Below, piece after piece: positions 8,489 to 18,574 of a DNA stretch of 64,000 nt. Below the pieces are notes generated by a model. It worked only from the letters and a program-made list of their open reading frames with translations. It had not been told where the DNA came from and searched no databases. Positions within the stretch are counted from its first letter, which is position 1; the number at the start of each line of letters is the position of its first letter. This DNA is from Bacteroidota bacterium (GTDB lineage Bacteria; Bacteroidota; Bacteroidia; Chitinophagales; Chitinophagaceae). Both the position numbers and the translations under genes were made by a program. The stretch is taken from assembly GCA_947476825.1 (NCBI GenBank), contig CANJRV010000002.1:1-64000 (forward strand), written 5' to 3'.

Positions 8489-8742
8489 GGGATTTAATTT
8501 GTGCGCAAGATAATTAATCTTCAGTAATTTATTGGATTCGTTATTTCCATCCTAGATGCAATTGAACATTGTCCATGAGGAAACATAAGGATTTGTATAC
8601 ATGCACTCAAGACATATTATTTGTCTTTATCTCTGCTCTCTTTGGCCATAAAAATTTATGCCACACAAAATTATCCGAAACGAATTAGAACATTTGTACT
8701 TAGAAAAATATATTTTCACAGATTATTTCTAAAAAAATAAGC

Positions 8743-9075
8743 ATGGATTTTCCAACAAAATTGGGGCATAATTACACCTTTGATAAACTATTTGATTTGT
8801 CCTTATTACATACACAATTCGCTGCACATAGGCGTTTACGGGTATTTCATCATAAAGGTACACGATGTGTGAAAGAAGGTTGTACTAAGGAAGGCGTTTA
8901 TTTAATTAAGGCTAAAAATACTGATGGAGGTTACCATACCGACTTGTATACTTTGGATTTTGAGTTAATGACAATCGACCATATCATCCCGAAAAGCAAA
9001 GGTGGTAAAAACACTTTAGACAATTTACAACCAATGTGTAATACCTGTAATGCACATAAAGCCGATAAAGTTTAA
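8743..9075 (+). CDS. HNH endonuclease
   Basis: 110-aa protein with a C-terminal HNH nuclease motif: LMTIDHIIPKSKGGKNTLDN followed by LQPMCNTCNAHKADK. Two zinc-knuckle type pairs are present (CVKEGC and CNTC). His in DHI and the NLQPMC segment are the catalytic/metal residues of the family. Compact stand-alone HNH proteins of this form are common in Bacteroidota, where their roles (repair, restriction, other) are not settled. No methyltransferase or phage neighbour suggests a specific job here. Confidence 0.88.
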   Translation: MDFPTKLGHNYTFDKLFDLSLLHTQFAAHRRLRVFHHKGTRCVKEGCTKEGVYLIKAKNTDGGYHTDLYTLDFELMTIDHIIPKSKGGKNTLDNLQPMCNTCNAHKADKV

Positions 9076-9106
9076 TAGTTCCGAAATAGAAAAAAATACC
9101 CTCGTC

Positions 9107-10186
9107 TTATTTCAAATCTTCTATAAATGGTCGAATAATATGTTGAAGAAGTGCCGCATCATACGTTGGCAAAGGTTCAAATGAAAACGTCGAATAAGTA
9201 AGTAAAGCTTTTTCAACATCCAAGTTGTATTGCTCTTGCGCAAGAAACCATTTTTTATGTTGCAAATACTCACCCAAATATTCCTGTTCTGTTTGTCCAG
9301 GTGTTGGTATAATTATGCCGTGTTTTTTGAGTTTTACCAAATCCATAATAGTTGAGTACCCTGCCCTACTCATGATGATCTTAGATGACAAAATAATTTC
9401 TTGGAGTTCAACGCCGGATGCATAAGAAAGGATGGTAAGGTTCTCATTCTGATTTTGTATTTCTCCTGCATTTGCTTTTCCACGAATAAATATTATTCGC
9501 TTAGTTGTATTTTTCATTTGCTGCAACAAACTATTTTCCAAAATGGTTCTTTGCGGTTCTGGTCCCGACAAAACAATGGCAATATCATATTTGATGATTG
9601 GTTTGGTCATGATTTCCAATCTGGAAAGAATGCCAATGTATTGTATATTTTTTACATTCTTTGCTATCGACAAATTCCCTGAAAGCCTATTCTGTTCTGC
9701 ATCTGGAACCCAACAAGTCGTAAATTGACGAATGAAGAAATGGTTGATGGTATTGACTAATTTTTGCAATACAATGGATTGTGGAACTTGAATTTGGATT
9801 TGATGCGTAATGAAAATACTTGGTATGTTTTTGGTAAATAAACCATATCGATTATCCGAAACAACGGCATCGATTTGATGTTGTTTTATTATTTTTTTTA
9901 GCCAAAAATGTTCTGTGATTATTCGTTTGATAATTTTCGGAATTTGAAAGCCAATGACAAATGGTAGTGTCCATTTTTTTGTAGAGTAATTAATATCATA
10001 ACCTGCCAAATGCAAATAGGTCAAAGAAGGAAATTGTTCTTTGATCAAGGCATTGGTTTGTTCATTGCCAGCAATAAGCACGTCACAATTATTTTGGATA
10101 AAGGAAGCTATTAATGGAATGCATCTCGTAGCGTGACCCATTCCCCAATCCAGTGGTGCAATTAATATTTTTTTTTGCTTGTGCAT
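9107..10186 (-). CDS. MurG-like (GT-B) glycosyltransferase
   Basis: 359 aa. The N-terminal PLDWGMGHATRCIPLIASF is the Gly-rich start of a GT28/MurG-like Rossmann domain. The C-terminal half has IVLSGPEPQRTILE and SRAGYSTIMDLVKLKK .. TPGQTEQEYLG, the nucleotide-sugar binding region. Likely transfers a sugar to a lipid or small-molecule acceptor at the inner face of the membrane. True murG is expected in a cell-wall cluster, so I do not call it murG. Divergent from the small lipoprotein gene at 10237. Confidence 0.82.
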   Translation of the reverse strand: MHKQKKILIAPLDWGMGHATRCIPLIASFIQNNCDVLIAGNEQTNALIKEQFPSLTYLHLAGYDINYSTKKWTLPFVIGFQIPKIIKRIITEHFWLKKIIKQHQIDAVVSDNRYGLFTKNIPSIFITHQIQIQVPQSIVLQKLVNTINHFFIRQFTTCWVPDAEQNRLSGNLSIAKNVKNIQYIGILSRLEIMTKPIIKYDIAIVLSGPEPQRTILENSLLQQMKNTTKRIIFIRGKANAGEIQNQNENLTILSYASGVELQEIILSSKIIMSRAGYSTIMDLVKLKKHGIIIPTPGQTEQEYLGEYLQHKKWFLAQEQYNLDVEKALLTYSTFSFEPLPTYDAALLQHIIRPFIEDLK

Positions 10187-10236
10187 GAAAGTGCCAAATT
10201 ACCTATCTTTACGAAAATTAATTTAAAATATTTTTG

Positions 10237-10374
10237 ATGATGCTAAAGCGAATGTTCACTCTACTTGGATTATTGTTTGTGATGACTGTAGTTGTATCTA
10301 GTTGCAAGGCAAAAAAAGGTTGTGGTTGTGGGCATAATTTAAATTATTATAAGCCGCGTAAATTTAAAAGTTGA
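10237..10374 (+). CDS. Tiny Cys-rich lipoprotein (below ORF-track cut-off)
   Basis: 45 codons starting MMLKRMFTLLGLLF; the second ATG at 10240 is an equally good start. A hydrophobic stretch leads to a lipobox-like VVSSC, then KAKKGCGCGH and a basic tail. Small lipoproteins with a Lys/Cys-rich tip after the lipidated cysteine are common in Bacteroidota. Function unknown. It ends six bases before the next ORF's ATG, so the two may be cotranscribed. Confidence 0.6.
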   Translation: MMLKRMFTLLGLLFVMTVVVSSCKAKKGCGCGHNLNYYKPRKFKS

Positions 10375-10379
10375 TTTGT

Positions 10380-10616
10380 ATGTCTCGTCATCACAAAGAA
10401 AATATAAAGAACTTGAACGGCATTTATTCTGCTGAAAAGGATTTTAATACCATGCAGTTTTTTTTTGAAACAATGAATCGACAATGCGCCCAATGTGAAT
10501 ATTCAGAATTGATAGACCTGCAACAGTATCAAATCAAACGAAATCCTATAAAAATAAAAATGTTGCTCCAGCATAAGAAAGAAATCCCTTTTGTGTTTAT
10601 TAATTGTTTAAATTAA
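10380..10616 (+). CDS. Small hypothetical protein
   Basis: 78 aa from ATG 10380 (the track uses a TTG nine bases upstream). No signal peptide. Contains a CAQCEY pair of cysteines and a basic C-terminal half (IKRNPIKIKMLLQHKKE). Not recognised. Position between the tiny lipoprotein and recR in the same direction suggests a small operon, but nothing indicates function. Confidence 0.5.
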   Translation: MSRHHKENIKNLNGIYSAEKDFNTMQFFFETMNRQCAQCEYSELIDLQQYQIKRNPIKIKMLLQHKKEIPFVFINCLN

Positions 10617-10654
10617 TTCGGTAACCCTATCCTTCCCCTTCCTATTTTTGTTGC

Positions 10655-11272
10655 ATGATATTTTCGTCCACACTTATTGAGAATTGTGTCAATGAATTTT
10701 CCAAACTACCTGGCATTGGCAAGAAGTCAGCTCTAAGATTGGTTTTGCATCTGTTGAAACAAGATAAAAACAGTATTGATCAATTTGCAAACGCGATGAC
10801 CAATATGAGAAATCAAATCCAATTTTGTCGTCAATGCCATAATGTTTCTGATCATGAAATCTGTAAAATCTGTACTGATTTTTCCAGAAAGAAAAAGCAA
10901 ATCTGTGTAGTGGAAAGTATTCGGGATGTAATGGCAATTGAAGCAACACAACAATACAATGGCTTATATCATGTATTGGGTGGAATCATTTCTCCATTGG
11001 ATGGCATTGGGCCTGAACAACTAAAAATAACTTCATTAATTGAACGCATTACACAAGAAGAAATAGAGGAAATGATTATGGCATTGAGTCCAACTTTAGA
11101 AGGCGATACCACAACTTATTACATTACTAAAAAAGCACAGCACCTTAATGTCAAGATTACAACCATTTCAAAAGGCGTTGCATTTGGCGGAGAATTAGAA
11201 TATGCAGATGAATTGACTTTAGCAAGATCTATTCTAAATCGATTGCCAATTGTGGATATTATTTCGAATTAA
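10655..11272 (+). CDS. recR: Recombination mediator RecR
   Basis: 205 aa. With RecF/RecO, RecR helps load RecA onto SSB-coated gapped DNA. Features in order: an N-terminal helix-hairpin-helix (KLPGIGKKSALRLVLHLL), a C4 zinc finger (CRQCHNVSDHEICKIC), and a Toprim domain starting ICVVESIRDVMAIE with GGIISPLDGIGPEQL. Length is normal for the family. It ends convergent with rpsG, separated by a symmetric terminator hairpin. Confidence 0.95.
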   Translation: MIFSSTLIENCVNEFSKLPGIGKKSALRLVLHLLKQDKNSIDQFANAMTNMRNQIQFCRQCHNVSDHEICKICTDFSRKKKQICVVESIRDVMAIEATQQYNGLYHVLGGIISPLDGIGPEQLKITSLIERITQEEIEEMIMALSPTLEGDTTTYYITKKAQHLNVKITTISKGVAFGGELEYADELTLARSILNRLPIVDIISN

Positions 11273-11290
11273 GAGTCGGACTAGTCCAAT

Positions 11291-11320
11291 AAAAAAACCA
11301 CCCCGAGAGGTGGTTCTTTT
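11291..11320. terminator. Bidirectional terminator between recR and rpsG
   Basis: Perfect 7-bp stem AACCACC (11296-11302) / GGTGGTT (11309-11315) with loop CCGAGA. An A-run lies on the left and a T-run on the right, so it can stop transcripts from both convergent genes. Confidence 0.85.
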
Positions 11321-11342
11321 ATTATAAACAAAATAAATAACC

Positions 11343-11810
11343 TTAAATTCTGAAATGCGCAAAAGCCTTATTTGCTTCAGCCATACGGTGTGTATCATCT
11401 TTCTTTTTCACTGCATTACCTTCACCTTTTGAAGCTGCAATGATTTCATTTGATAATTTATCAGCCATTGTTTTACCATTACGCTCACGTGCAAAACGAA
11501 CCATCCATTTTATCGTTAAAGAAATTTTTCTATCTGGACGAACTTCAGAAGGAATTTGGAAAGTAGCACCACCAATTCTGCGGCTTCTTACTTCTACGCC
11601 TGGCGTTACATTTGCCATTGCACGTTTCCAAACATCATATCCAGGTTCGTTTAAATTTTTCTCTACTTTGTCTAAAGCATCGTAGAAAATAGTAAGGGCA
11701 ATACTCTTTTTACCACCCATCATCATACAGTTTACAAAACGTGTCACCAATGTATCACTAAATTTAGGATCTGGTGCTAAAGGGATTTTCTTTGCTTGTT
11801 GTTTTCTCAT
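11343..11810 (-). CDS. rpsG: 30S ribosomal protein S7
   Basis: 155 aa, the usual length. Primary 16S rRNA binder that organises the 30S head. Recognised from MRKQQAKKIPLAPDPKFSDT, VTRFVNCMMMGGKKSIA, GVEVRSRRIGGATFQIP and GKTMADKLSNEI. It follows rpsL by about 85 bases on the same strand. The operon ends here at the terminator; fusA does not follow. Confidence 0.97.
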   Translation of the reverse strand: MRKQQAKKIPLAPDPKFSDTLVTRFVNCMMMGGKKSIALTIFYDALDKVEKNLNEPGYDVWKRAMANVTPGVEVRSRRIGGATFQIPSEVRPDRKISLTIKWMVRFARERNGKTMADKLSNEIIAASKGEGNAVKKKDDTHRMAEANKAFAHFRI

Positions 11811-11896
11811 TTTTTGTAATTTTTATTTAAATTAAATCTAGTCCAGACTTCTTCAAGTATTACACTTTACTCTGTAAAAGATTCAACGGGGTTTAC

Positions 11897-12277
11897 TTAT
11901 TTTTTAACCTTTACGCGTTTAGTACCATATTTACTACGGCTTTGTTTACGATCTTTCACTCCTGCAGTATCCAAGCTACCACGAACGATATGATAACGTA
12001 CACCCGGTAAATCTTTCACACGACCTCCACGTATCAATACGATAGAGTGTTCTTGCAAATTATGTCCTTCTCCCGGAATATAGGCGATGACTTCAATCTT
12101 ATTCGTCAAACGAACTTTGGCTACTTTACGTAAAGCCGAGTTTGGTTTTTTAGGTGTAGTTGTGTACACACGAGTGCAAACACCACGACGTTGTGGACAA
12201 GCATCCAATGCACGCGACTTAGATTTAGCACGAATAATTGTTCTTCCTTTTCTTACTAGTTGTTGTATAGTAGGCAT
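11897..12277 (-). CDS. rpsL: 30S ribosomal protein S12
   Basis: 126 aa. Decoding-centre protein with the conserved [12 protein letters not shown] start, [38 protein letters not shown] and GVRYHIVRG. The PKKPNS and PGVRYH loops, where streptomycin-resistance changes occur in other bacteria, look wild type (Lys present at the K43-equivalent). First gene of the rpsL-rpsG pair. Confidence 0.97.
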   Translation of the reverse strand: MPTIQQLVRKGRTIIRAKSKSRALDACPQRRGVCTRVYTTTPKKPNSALRKVAKVRLTNKIEVIAYIPGEGHNLQEHSIVLIRGGRVKDLPGVRYHIVRGSLDTAGVKDRKQSRSKYGTKRVKVKK

Positions 12278-12301
12278 ATTTAACCTTTAATTTTTGGAGT
12301 G

Positions 12302-12333
12302 CGAAAGTAGTTTCTTTTTTTTTGATAAACAAG
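12302..12333 (-). promoter_or_regulatory. Promoter of rpsL-rpsG
   Basis: Minus-strand CTTG (12333-12330), a 20-base A-rich spacer, then TACTTTCG (12309-12302), one mismatch from TAnnTTTG. It lies about 25 bases before the rpsL ATG. Confidence 0.5.
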
Positions 12334-12394
12334 ATAAATAGAGAAAAAAGAATGAAATAGCCATTTATTTTTTAGATAATGGCGTAAAAGCCCA

Positions 12395-14095
12395 TTAAAT
12401 AGGCATTTTCGGTGTTGCCAATTTACTATTTTTTCTACTATATAAAAAGTAAATCACTAGCCCGATGAGCAACCAAGCAATAAATCGTATCCAAATCATA
12501 TTCGTTTCTTGTGCCATTAAATAGAAACAACTCACCAATCCCAATACTGGAATTAATGAAAAATTACGACGAAAAGAAAAATAAGTAACTATAGAAATGA
12601 TGATCCAAAAGGAAAGCATGGGTATTCCTTCCAAAGAAAAAAGATGAATAAAATAGGTTGGTACGAAAATGAGTATCGAGGCAATCGCAAGTAGATACAA
12701 AGCTGGCACTATATATTTTCCACTTACATACGGCACTTTAAATTTACTATTCGGCTTATCAGGCATTTGATCTAAAACTAAAATTCCGCCACAAACTAAT
12801 ACGAATGCGAATAAGGTGCCAATGCTCGTAATAGAAATGACAAAATCTAAACTTAAAAATAAAGCTGGAATGGCAACTAACACGCCCGTTAAAATAGTAG
12901 AAAAAGATGGCGTTCTATATTTAGGATGCATTCGTGAAAATATTTTTGGTAGCAATCCATCTCTACTCATGCTCATCCAAATACGTGGTTGCCCCATTTG
13001 AAAAATAAGTAATACACTGGCTGTAGCAATAATTGCACTAAACGAAACGATACCAGCTATCCATTTCAATCCCCTTGCTTCAAAAATAAGTGCCAATGGA
13101 TCACCCACATTTAATTGCGTATACGATACCATGCCAGTTAATATCAATGCCAATACCACATATAAAATAGTACAAATGACGAGTGCATAAATCATACCTC
13201 TCGGTAAATCTTTTTGTGGGTCTTTACATTCTTCTGCAGTGGTAGATATTGCATCAAAACCAATATAGGCAAAGAATACAGCAGATACACCTTTTAAAAT
13301 ACCACTAAAGCCGTTTGGTGTAAACGGACTCCAATTGTCTGGATTGACATAATAAGCACCCAAGACAATAATTAAAAAAATAACAGCCAATTTGATGATA
13401 ACCATCATATTACTCATGGCGCGACTTTCTTTGATTCCAACAAAAACAACTGCAGTAATCAATGTCACAATACAGAAGGCTGGTAAATCCATGATCAAAT
13501 GCAAGCTTCCTAACATAGGTGCATGTACCCATGCATTATATTTTTCAACTAAGTTTATATCCATGGAAGTTAGGCTTTGACCTTTAGCCAATAAGGCACT
13601 TACTTCATTATAACCAGCATGGGAAGTGACATAATCCATCGTGAGCCACGCAGGCATATGCAAGCCAGCTTTGTCCATCAGGTTGGTAAAATAATCGCTC
13701 CATGAAATTGCAACAGCAATATTACCTATGGCGTATTCCATCAATAAGTCCCACCCGATTATCCACGCAAACAACTCACCAAATGCTACATAGGCGTAGG
13801 TATACGCACTTCCCGAAACGGGCACTGTGCTTGCGAACTCGGCATAACACAAAGCTGCAAATCCACAAGCCAATGCAGTAAAAATATATAAAAAAATAAC
13901 GCCAGGACCTCCATCGAAACAAGCTTTGCCGATACTACTAAAAATTCCTGCACCTATGATTGCTGCGATGCCAAAGAAGGTTAAATCTCTTACACCCAAT
14001 ACCTTGTGCATGGGAATATGTTCGGCATCGCCATAACCGGATTGTGCGTCCGATAATATTTTATCAATAGATTTTTTTCTAAATAGAGAATTCAT
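12395..14095 (-). CDS. APC-family amino acid permease
   Basis: 566-aa polytopic inner-membrane protein with about 12-14 hydrophobic segments. The N-terminal region has the APC signature FFGIAAIIGAGIFSSIGKA, and TM2-3 have ALCYAEFASTVPVSGSAYTY; FAYIGFDAISTTAEE lies in TM6. This matches the cationic amino acid transporter (CAT, YfnA-like) branch; the substrate is not determinable. Residues about 140-190 form a longer-than-usual extracytoplasmic insert. Monocistronic; repeat B2 lies in the divergent region upstream. Confidence 0.92.
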   Translation of the reverse strand: MNSLFRKKSIDKILSDAQSGYGDAEHIPMHKVLGVRDLTFFGIAAIIGAGIFSSIGKACFDGGPGVIFLYIFTALACGFAALCYAEFASTVPVSGSAYTYAYVAFGELFAWIIGWDLLMEYAIGNIAVAISWSDYFTNLMDKAGLHMPAWLTMDYVTSHAGYNEVSALLAKGQSLTSMDINLVEKYNAWVHAPMLGSLHLIMDLPAFCIVTLITAVVFVGIKESRAMSNMMVIIKLAVIFLIIVLGAYYVNPDNWSPFTPNGFSGILKGVSAVFFAYIGFDAISTTAEECKDPQKDLPRGMIYALVICTILYVVLALILTGMVSYTQLNVGDPLALIFEARGLKWIAGIVSFSAIIATASVLLIFQMGQPRIWMSMSRDGLLPKIFSRMHPKYRTPSFSTILTGVLVAIPALFLSLDFVISITSIGTLFAFVLVCGGILVLDQMPDKPNSKFKVPYVSGKYIVPALYLLAIASILIFVPTYFIHLFSLEGIPMLSFWIIISIVTYFSFRRNFSLIPVLGLVSCFYLMAQETNMIWIRFIAWLLIGLVIYFLYSRKNSKLATPKMPI

Positions 14096-14198
14096 ATTTT
14101 CATTTTGAAGTGCTAAATATAATAGACTTCCAGCATAAATTAGAACGCTTCATAATAAGATTAAAGCAGTTTGAATAATTATGGAATAATAATTTTGG

Positions 14199-14278
14199 GG
14201 GCGGCATACACGCTGTCCTTCCAATCTTTTTGTTGCAGAGCCAACAAAAAGGATTTCCACTCCATCGTTGCCGCAATA
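14199..14278 (-). repeat. Family B palindromic element, copy B2
   Basis: GGGCGGCA .. TTGCCGCAA arms; hairpin CTTTTTGTTG / CAACAAAAAG. The internal 12-mers are diverged (GGAGTGGAAATC and TTGGAAGGACAG on the minus strand). It lies between the divergent permease and trhO genes. Confidence 0.7.
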
Positions 14279-14357
14279 CATCCACCATAAAAACCTTTTT
14301 CTCCTACCCAATTTATTGAGCCGCCTCATTTAAAATCACCTATTTTTTAACAATGAC

Positions 14358-14388
14358 TTTTACATCAGAAATGTGTAATGTATATTTG
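14358..14388 (+). promoter_or_regulatory. Promoter upstream of trhO
   Basis: TTTT (14358-14361), a 19-base spacer, then TATATTTG (14381-14388), a full -7 match. The start codon is about 50 bases downstream. Confidence 0.5.
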
Positions 14389-14438
14389 CACCCAATATCA
14401 ATTTTGTTCGCCTTATCAGCGTCCTTAAAATTACAACT

Positions 14439-15559
<1,121 letters not shown>

Positions 15560-15580
15560 ATTGAGTAGTAGAAAGCCCCA

Positions 15581-15687
15581 GCCCTGAAAGGGCGATATAT
15601 GAATAGCGAGGTGGCGTAGCCCCTCGAAAACAAGCCATGAAAGGGTTTAATATGAATAGCGAGGTGGCATAGCCCCTCGAACAAAGC
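15581..15687 (+). repeat. Two-copy tandem hairpin repeat (~53 bp unit)
   Basis: Units 15581-15632 and 15634-15687 share ATATGAATAGCGAGGTGGC. Each holds an 8-bp stem CGAGG(T)GGC / GCCCCTCG with a bulged T and a 3-base loop. Unit 1 also has GCCCT-gaa-AGGGC. The pattern resembles a GAAAGGGTT-AATATGAATA intergenic repeat I recall as common in Bacteroidota genomes. Confidence 0.65.
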
Positions 15688-15700
15688 ATTTAATTGTGAA

Positions 15701-15750
15701 ATTCAAAGCAACAGAATGAAACTACGAAACGAAAGACATTTTGTAGAACA
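15701..15750 (-). repeat. Family A REP, copy A1 (partial)
   Basis: Minus strand reads CTACAAAATG-tcttt-CGTTTCGTAG, a decayed first hairpin, then TTCATTCTGTTGCTTT. The second hairpin is truncated. Solo copy, far from the RAYT gene. A separate small hairpin, GACATT-gca-AATGTC, lies at 15818-15832. Confidence 0.65.
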
Positions 15751-15911
15751 ATAAAAAAACCATTTTTTTATATAAAAACTACCTGTAAGTGAATTGAAAA
15801 TCCACCGATAGCGGTTCGACATTGCAAATGTCAAATATTTATATGAAGCACATCACGAATATATGGGGCCGACTATAAATGTGATTACACAATTTAATTT
15901 ATAGTCTAAAA

Positions 15912-18128
15912 TTATTCTTTTACCACTTTTATTTTATATTCAAATTGCTCATTATAAATAACCATAAAATAAATGCCACTTGCAAAGGATGATATATTGA
16001 TATTGTACTTATTTGCAAATACATGTTTTTTCTCATAAACTTTATTACCTGTAGGAGTAACGATTTGAATTGTAGCATTCGAAAATGGCTTTCCAATTCT
16101 TTCAATTTGCATTTTACCATTTGTCGGATTCGGAGATATTTGTATAAAGCTTTCTTTTGGAATTTCAGAAAAGCCAACACCACTTACTGTAACACAAACA
16201 GAAGTGTCTTTACATCCATTTTGAGTAATTATAAGTGCGTAATCACCATTTGTAGTAGCAGTATAGGACTGATTTGTTTCATTAGGAATTATAGAGAATG
16301 AAGCACAATTAACCCATTGGTATGTAGCACCAAAAGCATTGGCAGTGAGTGTAGCACCTGATTGTGTAATAGTGTTGTTAGGATTATTGATAGTGAGATT
16401 TAAAGAAATAATACTATCGCAACCGGTTGAATTTACAAGAGTGTCATAGTATGTACCACTTAAAGTGAGTGTTTGATTATTAAAGAAGTAAGAGTTGCAA
16501 GAAGTTTGATTTAAAATATTTGATGTAGGCGTATTGATAGTTAGATTTAAAGTAATGATACTATCACAACCGTTTGCATTAGCAAGTGTGTCATAGTATG
16601 TACCACTTGTCGTGAGAGATTGATTATTGAAGAAGTAGTTATTACAAGAATTAAGATTATGAACACTACCATTAATACAACCATATTTAAAGAAAAAGAT
16701 ATCACTTATACCAATATCGGATATATTAAATATACTAGGCGTAGGATCAAAGTCAACTGTATCTTTAAAATCTCCTACTCCATAGACTTGATTATTATTA
16801 TCAAGCAAAATAGAAAATGCAGTGCTGGTGCCAATACCTGTACCAATTGTATTATATTGCTCTCCTAATTGTGTTACCCAAACAAAATCCCCCATATTAT
16901 TTAATTTAAGAATAAACAAATCACTATATCCATTAGCTTGAAGATTATACACATTACTTCCTGGATCAAAATCCTCTGAACCTGAAAATAAACCCGTCAA
17001 ATAAATATTAGATTGGTTATCTGTAAGAAAGTAATTATAACCTATATCTTTTATTTCTTTAACCCAAATTAAGATATTATTAGAATCATATTTTGCCAAG
17101 AACGTTCCATTTGCATTGATTGATGCTGGAAGATTGACTACTCCAGTCCCTAAATCAAAATCTATAGCTCCTAAATAATTTGAATTAGCTGTTACATAAA
17201 GATTGTCGTCTGTATCTTTTATAATTTTACATTCTCCATAATTACAACTGTTTCCATACAATTGCCCCCAAATGAAATCACCTGTATCGTTTAAATTTAC
17301 TATGAAAGGATGAGGATATGTGGAACCAAGACATGTCTGACCATCTAAGTTATAAACGTTACTGCTAGGGTCAATATCTGCATTTCCAACTATTGCTCCA
17401 GATATATATATACTATTTGAATTATCAACGATAATATGGTTAATATATGCACCTCCGTCAAGTATTTTAGCCCATATGAAGTTTGCATTGCTATCCATCT
17501 TTAATATAAATGAACCCCCAAGAGAGGAAATAGTATAAATATTCGCACTTGGGTCAACGTCAACTGATCCCGAAAACCTTGCACTTAGAAAAATGTTATT
17601 GCTTGTATCGGTCGTGCAAAACTTCTTATTACCACCATAAGGAATCTCAAATTCAAAATTTTTAGCCCAGATAAAATTACCTGCAGAATCTAATTTTACT
17701 AAAAATGTATTGTCACCCCCACCCACAGACGTTAAGTTAAAAACATTCGGACTTGGGTCAACATCTACAGTGCCATGATAATCTCCAAGAATAAGCAAGT
17801 TATTATATTTATCTACAAAAATACTAGTTGCATAGTTTATATTTAATGCCCATACTAACTCTCCATTCGTATTAATTTTCTGCACAACACCAATATTGTA
17901 GGGAAAATATAATAGATTTTGTATAACTGGATCAGGATTTACATCTAATGTGCCACCTAAAGCATCAATAATATTATATACATTATCCGCTGCATCTTTT
18001 GCAGTATTACGAAGTTGTGGGTTCGTTCCACTGTAACCAATAGATTTTGCCCATAATAAGTTTGGGTATTGTGCAAAAGCAAAATTCGTTATAGTAACAT
18101 AGGATATTATTAAAATTAAGATTTTCAT
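15912..18128 (-). CDS. T9SS secreted protein with beta-propeller-like repeats
   Basis: 738 aa. Signal peptide (MKILILIISYVTITNFAFA), then about 8-9 repeats of a 45-60-aa unit over residues 20-490 with the pattern LDSAGNFIWAKNF .. VDVDPSxNVYN, typical of SBBP-like propellers. Two 45-aa copies of SCNxYFFNNQ .. GCDSIIxLNLTIN follow (about 495-590), then a type A T9SS tail (IQISPNPTNGKMQIER .. YKIKVVKE). Surface or secreted; the ligand is unknown. It is monocistronic, with a repeat-bearing downstream region. Confidence 0.88.
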   Translation of the reverse strand: MKILILIISYVTITNFAFAQYPNLLWAKSIGYSGTNPQLRNTAKDAADNVYNIIDALGGTLDVNPDPVIQNLLYFPYNIGVVQKINTNGELVWALNINYATSIFVDKYNNLLILGDYHGTVDVDPSPNVFNLTSVGGGDNTFLVKLDSAGNFIWAKNFEFEIPYGGNKKFCTTDTSNNIFLSARFSGSVDVDPSANIYTISSLGGSFILKMDSNANFIWAKILDGGAYINHIIVDNSNSIYISGAIVGNADIDPSSNVYNLDGQTCLGSTYPHPFIVNLNDTGDFIWGQLYGNSCNYGECKIIKDTDDNLYVTANSNYLGAIDFDLGTGVVNLPASINANGTFLAKYDSNNILIWVKEIKDIGYNYFLTDNQSNIYLTGLFSGSEDFDPGSNVYNLQANGYSDLFILKLNNMGDFVWVTQLGEQYNTIGTGIGTSTAFSILLDNNNQVYGVGDFKDTVDFDPTPSIFNISDIGISDIFFFKYGCINGSVHNLNSCNNYFFNNQSLTTSGTYYDTLANANGCDSIITLNLTINTPTSNILNQTSCNSYFFNNQTLTLSGTYYDTLVNSTGCDSIISLNLTINNPNNTITQSGATLTANAFGATYQWVNCASFSIIPNETNQSYTATTNGDYALIITQNGCKDTSVCVTVSGVGFSEIPKESFIQISPNPTNGKMQIERIGKPFSNATIQIVTPTGNKVYEKKHVFANKYNINISSFASGIYFMVIYNEQFEYKIKVVKE

Positions 18129-18574
18129 AAGTATGTTTATCTTATGAAGGTAATAAATTAAAATGAAACAATTTTTATACTACATTACTATAATACCCTC
18201 TACTCGACTTTCTCTCAATAAACCAGGGGCCATTAAAATCCGAAAATAGCTGTTTTTAACTTGTTGATTTTCAATTTATAAAAAACACTTTAGAGAATGT
18301 TCGGCTTTCCAGAATTTCAAACAATAGATAAAAAAGGTTATGTGAAACCGTCAACACGGCATAAAGAACAACCATGCCAATTTAGAAATCCAACTACCTA
18401 ATAAAGACATCTTGCATATGTAAAAAAGAAGTCTTGCATCCCAAAAAAGAAATATTCCATCCTGAAAAGAAATCTTAATTACACAATTACAAGTATTGAA
18501 ACCACCGTTCAACATATCTCAAAGAACATATCGAACAGCACCTTTGAAATTTCCCACCCTTTGGAATTTGGAAT
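18129..18574. other. Intergenic region with no recognisable gene
   Basis: Holds the upstream region of the propeller gene and, at 18390-18480, a loose repeat of AAGAAGTCTTGCATCC / AAGAAATATTCCATCC-like words. A TTTGGAATTTGGAATTT tract near 18560-18600 runs into the 3' end of the sterol-desaturase-like gene. No ORF or hairpin of note. Confidence 0.5.

Noticed and set aside
9107-10186. Calling this glycosyltransferase murG
   Set aside because: It shares the fold and the Gly-rich loop, but it is isolated from cell-wall genes and lacks a convincing full MurG signature.
10643-10650. TATTTTTG as the recR -7 box
   Set aside because: It ends only four bases before the ATG at 10655, too close for a normal leader and with no -33 element.
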